DNA from: Phlyctochytrium arcticum
Lineage: Eukaryota; Chytridiomycota; Chytridiomycetes; Chytridiales; Chytridiaceae
DNA: 64,000 bases
Assembly: GCA_025602905.1 (NCBI GenBank)
Contig: JAHLKI010000034.1
Coordinates: forward strand, 124,001-188,000
Reading direction: 5' to 3'
Shown here in pieces: positions 59,161 through 64,000 of the stretch (position 1 is its first letter; each line of letters begins with the position of its first letter). The notes below the pieces were generated by a model. The model worked only from the letters and a program-made list of their open reading frames with translations, made no database searches and was not told the origin of the DNA. The translations under genes were made by a program, and so were the position numbers.

Positions 59161-61131
59161 TTAAGAAGTTCCCGGAGGGGCCTCAGGCTGCCATGAGCCA
59201 TTGTCGTCATTAGGGGCTTGTCCATTCGCCAAATCTCCACCAAAGAGTTCGCCATGCGCTGACCCGCTCGCACTGGGTAAAGGCGGGAACATGTGGGCTT
59301 GAATAACGGGCGGGGTGCCCGGGTGTAATCTTGGCGAAGAAGAAGAAGTGGTGGGTAAAGGGTGGATGTTGCGACAGGTATCTCCGAACCGGCAGCGGCC
59401 TTGCATGTGGAACTGGCAGACCATCGGGGGACGTCGACTGTGGTGGGATGGTCCGCTACCGCTGGTACTATCCCCATTGCTCGTCACACTACCGCGGCGA
59501 CCAAAGCTGCCCCGTCTGCCTTGCTGCTTGTTGCTCCCTGAACCGTCCAGGCTTTGCTTGGACTGTCGGCGGACCGGACGAGGACCGTTCCCAAAGTTTG
59601 GAGTTATTTGGGGAGAGTAGGGTGGTGTGCTGGGCACCGACGAGAGAGGAGACATGAGCGGTGTGTTGCTAATGGGATGAACGAATACATTCGGGTTTTG
59701 GGTAAGATGCGGAGGCGGCGGCGCCGCGGCGTACGCTTCCGGGTGATGATGAGGGAATGGAGGAGGTTGCCCACCACCATGTGACACTTGCGGATACCCC
59801 GGGAAATTATGTTGGTATTGATGCTGCTGCATGTATTGCGGGGGTGGTGCTTGTGGGGGAAAAGCGTAGGGCATACCAGGAGGCATGTACATTCCTGGAT
59901 TGTGTTGTTGCGTGTGCTGCGGGTACATCATGGGTTGGTGGTACTGCTGAGGTGCGGGCATGGGAGGCGGGATATAAGTCGTGTGGATGGCGGGACCGGA
60001 TGTAGCCGGCGGGAGCTTGTCTAACAAATTTTGGAATTCAGCACCAAAGCCCGTACATCTTCAATACGGAAAACATACCTAGATCCCAACACTTTATAGC
60101 GCCCTCCGAATCCGCAGTGAAAAGCTTTCTGCCAGGAGCAAACTGGCAAGCGTTGATGCTAAGGCGGTGACCGCGAAGATAGGCTACAGCGTCGCCTGTG
60201 ATAACGTTCCAAACTCTGAGATACCCATTCCAGCTGCCTGACACTAGCAAGCCGTCATCCCGTCCATAGTTGGACGCTTGATGAGGATGGTTTCCTAACC
60301 GGCGGACGCTATGTTCTCCGTTTTCGGAGGGCCGGCGGCCGTCTACTCCACGATTTACCGGAAAGCCGACCGTGAGCGATGAGACATATACGTCATGTCC
60401 TTCAAATTTTCGCAAGAGATTTCCAGAGGGTATATCCCATTCGCATACTTGACAATCATTTCCGCTGGAATACAGCTTTTGATGCACGATTTGCAATGCC
60501 GTTACTTCTGCCGTGTGAGCTTCAAATGTGCCCACATTCGTTCCATCTTCCATCTCATAAACGGCAATAGCCCCGGTGGACATTCCCACAAAAAGCCTTG
60601 TTCCATCGCCAGCAAGGCATTCAATCGTCCCAGACTCCTTCTTGTCCCCTCCAGGTTCCATACAACCAGTGAGTACCCCGATATTGACATCCCATTCAAA
60701 AACTGCGTGACTTTCGCCGCCTCCGCCATACAATTTGTTGGTCGCAGGCTCGTAGTGAAGGGCGTTGGCGTAGGGGCACGAAAGGGTATGCAGAACTTCT
60801 GCCGTATCAAGTGACCAGATTTTTACCGTATCATCCCACGCCGCGCTGAATAAACGACCATGGCCAGTAGCCACAGCTCGAACCCAGCGACGGTGGCCCA
60901 CAAAGTCCCGAACATGTTCTAGGGTATCGGTGTTCCACTCCTAATGAAAAACAAGAATAAATACACACGACCTGGCATGAAATGGCGAGATTCAGAACAA
61001 ACCTCGAGTGCCCCATCTTTGCCTGCACTAAACAAGGAATTTCCCGAGACCAGGAGTGCTGAAAGCGACTTCCCTGTCGGCGGTTTGACAACCGCCGCCG
61101 TCTCGTCCCTCACCGGCGATTGCCCCGCCAT
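59161..61131 (-). CDS. WD40-repeat protein with C-terminal CCCH zinc finger
   Basis: Exons 61131-61003, 60940-60079 and 60020-59161 join in phase to 616 residues from the first ATG. WD40 repeats fill about 20-330 (LFSAGKDGALEEW, GHGRLFSAAWDDTVKIW, LYSSGNDCQVCEWD, LLVSGSWNGYLRVWN, LFTADSEGAIKCWD). A long Pro/Gln/His/Tyr-rich linker follows. A single C-x7-C-x5-C-x3-H finger (MVCQFHMQGRCRFGDTC..IH) lies at about 530-550. WD40 proteins with CCCH fingers usually bind RNA or RNA-processing complexes. The start is uncertain: an in-frame coding-looking stretch (AAKWDLRENANKLLRL) extends upstream to about 61360, where a branch point and acceptor suggest an unseen 5' exon. Confidence 0.85.
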
Positions 61132-62725
61132 GTGGTTGTCCACCTGGCTGATAGGTAATCGAAGCAGCTTGTTTGCGTTTTCCCTTAAATCCCACTTGGC
61201 GGCGAGAGTGTACTGGTTGCTGGATCGTCTCCTCTGGGTATTGAGGTATCGAAGCTTCCTTCTGCAGAGATGTTGGCCGTGATTCCCACGGTCAAAGCGT
61301 TTGTCACGGTTGTGGTTTCGAGAGCCCGAACCACTTGAAGTCTTTCGAACGAAAGGCGCTGCGCAAATGCTTAGTAGAATAAGCCACGTTCAGGGCCTGC
61401 GCAAAACTCCCCCAAGATCTTGCGCTGAAATCTTGAAAACGATCGAGACTTTGGCATCACATTAGCTGGTCAAGGGCGGGTCCGAGATCTCCAACACGGT
61501 CGGCAATGAGTCTGGGGGCTGACTTGCCTGCAGGGAATCAGGAATCGCTGTAGAGTTTTTTGCACTTGGTCACGCAATGTAAATCACCCTTTGCGAGTGA
61601 CAGTTGACCTTCTCGAAGCTGCACAACCCCATCCTTTCATCTCGTTGATGGCATTACTCCAGGCATCATTTCGCACGAAGATTCTCTCATTTAGTGTTCC
61701 GCTTTTCTCATGCTCAAGATGAATAGTGGAATATGCTTGATCGAAAAAGAACCTCGTTTCTTGCATGGACTGTCCTTGCGGCCTTGCCTGCATTAGATGG
61801 TTGAAAAGCCCATGTCAGTCTTCACATCCATATCCCTGTGAAAGTTCCAGTGACAGTACCGGCCAATAACTTTGTGTCCGTGACCCACACTCTTTCTGCG
61901 ATGCGCCGGAGACCTCAAATGATGCGGAAGTCAGCAAAGGATCCTAAACCAAATGTGTAACAAACGGCGTGAAAGCCGCTGAGAGAAGATCAAAGGGGAG
62001 GATCATTACCCGTCGGCTTTCTGATGTGAGAAAATGGTATGTTCCTATTCACGCATTTGGGTAACAACACCCAAACGGGGCGATGGAAATTTCCCTCTAA
62101 AGTGATTTCTGGTCTTTGGTGGGCCTTACTCCTGTGGGTACATGCACTGTGCTGGATCCAGAGCTGGAGCAGCCACCACCTGTCAGTCTGACAGCTGTCA
62201 ACTGCTTGTCCTTGGCGGACATGGATGCGCACAGGTGCCCAGCCGGCGCGTGGGAAACTTTCTTAGAGTCTTGGGCTTGCACACGCTGTCCTGTCCAACG
62301 ACCGGGGAAGAGTTTCCATTTCTTTAGCCAAAGAAGTTCAGCGCTTAATGCTCTTGACTGGCAATGCTAGAGCGTGCACGGCATCGGATAACATGAATAC
62401 GTATGTTCCGTTTTAAAGTCGTTGCATGCCGGAAGCCAAATGTCACATAGTTTCCGGCATCTCAGCTTCCTTCTGTAAAGAATCAGTCAAAAGTGTCGAA
62501 TTTTTTCGTTCCTCACGCCAGAGCTGTCAAAAACACCCCTGGGAAGCAAGTGACAGGTGTTGCTCGGGGAGAAAAAGAATTACCGCAAGATTGGACACGG
62601 CCCTTGCTTCATTTGTGCGTTTCCGCGCTGCCCTGTTGGCTGAAGGTGGAGGTGGGGTATAGACTGACAGGATGCCTTCGGTGGGGTAGGAGTTGAACGC
62701 TTTGTTCTCTCTCCCGCAAAATCCC
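61132..62725. other. intergenic; proximal part may be extra 5' coding sequence of the WD40 gene
   Basis: 61132-61360 reads as coding on the minus strand in frame with the WD40 protein, with an acceptor after a TACTAAG-like branch point near 61362. The remainder shows no gene on either strand. Confidence 0.4.
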
Positions 62726-62733
62726 TATAAAAG
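62726..62733 (+). promoter_or_regulatory. TATA box of the Asn-rich protein gene
   Basis: TATAAAAG lies 105 bases before the ATG at 62838. Confidence 0.65.
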
Positions 62734-62837
62734 CCGGACGGTCTGGTCACCCTCTGGCCATTCATTAACTGCTTCCAACGCACCCAGTCCTACTCACACT
62801 CAAACTCATCACCACCAAACCTTCTCTCTACTTCCCA

Positions 62838-64000
62838 ATGGCTTCCAACCTTAACGTGGAGGATCTGTTGTCTGTCCTCTCTGAACTCACCGGAAACACC
62901 TTCGATAATGGCATGGTATGTATCTGCATGTCCCATGACTCTTCTACATTGACTGACTTCGAACCTTTAACAGAGCAACTCCTTCAACCGCATGGGTGGT
63001 GTCCGTCCCGGCATGTTTGGCGGACTTCGCAACTCCATGAGCAGCGACAACCTCGGTCTCGGAGGCATGAACCGCAACTACGGCAGCAACATGTTCGATG
63101 GATCCAACTACAACGACATCTCTGGCAACAGCCGCATGCACGGAAACAACATGTTCGATGTGTCCAACTACAATGACATGTCTCGCGGATTCAACTCCAA
63201 CTCCAGCTACGGCGGCAACAACATGATGTCCGGAAACTCCTGTCACGAGTGCGACCGCAACCTTTTCAACAACGTTGGTCAGAACAACCGGATGTCCATG
63301 AACTGCGGTCACAACATGATGCGCGGCGGCAACGTGGGCTGGGGTATGAACAACGGACGAGGCAACATTGCAACACCCGAAATGCTCTTGGTCATTGTCC
63401 TCGCCGAGCTCATCATGCACGCGTACGGTCGCAACCAGATGGATGGCTTTGGAGGAAAGAACCAGTTCGACAACAGCCTGATTGACGAGATTTTCAACAC
63501 TCGCCGTCGTGGTGCTCTCCAAATTGACGATCTGGTCGACATTGTGCAAGAGCTGTCTGCAACGCGCGGCAACAACCGCCAGTACGGCAACCAAGGACGT
63601 CCCAACAATCTTTTCAACGGTCAATCTGGTCGCCAGAATGTTCGCCCCAACGAGCTTGAACAGATGCTCTCGGAGATGCTGGAGAACATCCAATTGAACG
63701 GCCGCGAGAACCAGGGAACATTCCGCAACAAAAACGTCGGCAGCATGATTGACCAACTTCGCATGCGCGGCAACAACGACTCTCTTCTCCAGGATGTTGT
63801 CATGGTCTTGATCAACCGTCTTGTTCGCAGCCTCGACATGAACGACCATCAGTCAGCTCGCTTCGAGCTTGATCTTTTGCAGTTTCTGCTGAACAACATC
63901 AGCAACCAAGATGGAATGACCAACAACATTGATATCTCCGAAGTCCTTCAAATGCTGCTCAACGGATACGACATGCCCATGCGTAACCAGTTTGGCAAGC
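62838..64000 (+). CDS. Asn-rich low-complexity protein, 3' end beyond the window
   Basis: Exon 1 (62838-62915) joins exon 2 from 62974, which stays open to the last base: at least 368 residues. There is no signal peptide. The first half is dominated by Asn, Gly, Met, Ser and Arg, with near-repeats such as GNNMFDVSNYNDMS. A small Cys/His cluster (NSCHECDRN-like, then NCGHN) follows. The second half alternates Asn-rich linkers with helical segments (LLVIVLAELIMHAYG, NELEQMLSEMLENIQ, LLQFLLNN). Codons favour C at the third position and a TATA box is present, suggesting high expression. The composition resembles prion-like, assembly-prone proteins. No family is recognised and function is unknown. 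Confidence 0.8.

Noticed and set aside
62944..63849. 301-codon minus frame opposite the Asn-rich gene
   Set aside because: Val/Ala/His-rich shadow produced by complementing Asn codons; the plus strand has promoter, intron and start.

Overview
The window looks like nuclear DNA of a fungus, most likely an early-diverging (chytrid-like) lineage; this is an inference. Genes on both strands have short GT-AG introns, usually about 45-70 bases, some with TACTAAC-like branch points, and one gene has 14 exons. Fungal families are present: a Yap/Pap1-type bZIP, a yeast-type amino-acid permease, a Hal4/Hal5-like kinase and a PQQ sugar dehydrogenase. A full LMBD1-like lysosomal cobalamin transporter fits cobalamin-using early fungi better than Dikarya. 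No prokaryotic operon, rRNA, tRNA or CRISPR array was recognised.

Layout. 1-11.4 kb is gene-dense: the 3' end of an unknown gene, an LMBD1 homologue (+), a flavin monooxygenase with a 4-nt exon (-), a lectin-like membrane protein (-) and an amino-acid permease (-). 12.0-18.0 kb is a 5.9-kb CACTA-like DNA transposon with terminal repeats, subterminal repeats and two genes. 18.8-28.0 kb holds eIF2D, a broken small secreted cysteine-rich gene, a frameshifted unknown gene and a UBLCP1-type nuclear proteasome phosphatase. 28-35 kb is poor in recognisable genes and holds a degenerate 300-bp tandem array and a dense ATGCAT cluster. 35.0-39.2 kb is a 1,138-residue bZIP gene. 39-50.3 kb is another gene-poor block with a Mutator-like (MULE) element carrying one nonsense codon and a purine-rich tract. 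50.3-64 kb is gene-dense again: a predicted C58 (YopT-like) cysteine peptidase, a vacuolar-type amino-acid transporter, a PQQ dehydrogenase, a tiny LEA-like protein, a Hal-type kinase, a WD40-CCCH protein and the first 1.2 kb of an Asn-rich protein that runs off the end.

The host genes share no single pathway. They cover membrane transport, protein quality control, translation initiation and signalling. The main themes are very small exons, two transposons with nearly intact ends but lesioned genes, several apparent one-base frameshifts at homopolymers, and a bacterial-effector-like protease in a spliced eukaryotic gene. I could not run searches, so family calls rest on motifs read by eye; exon borders come from splice-site and phase bookkeeping.
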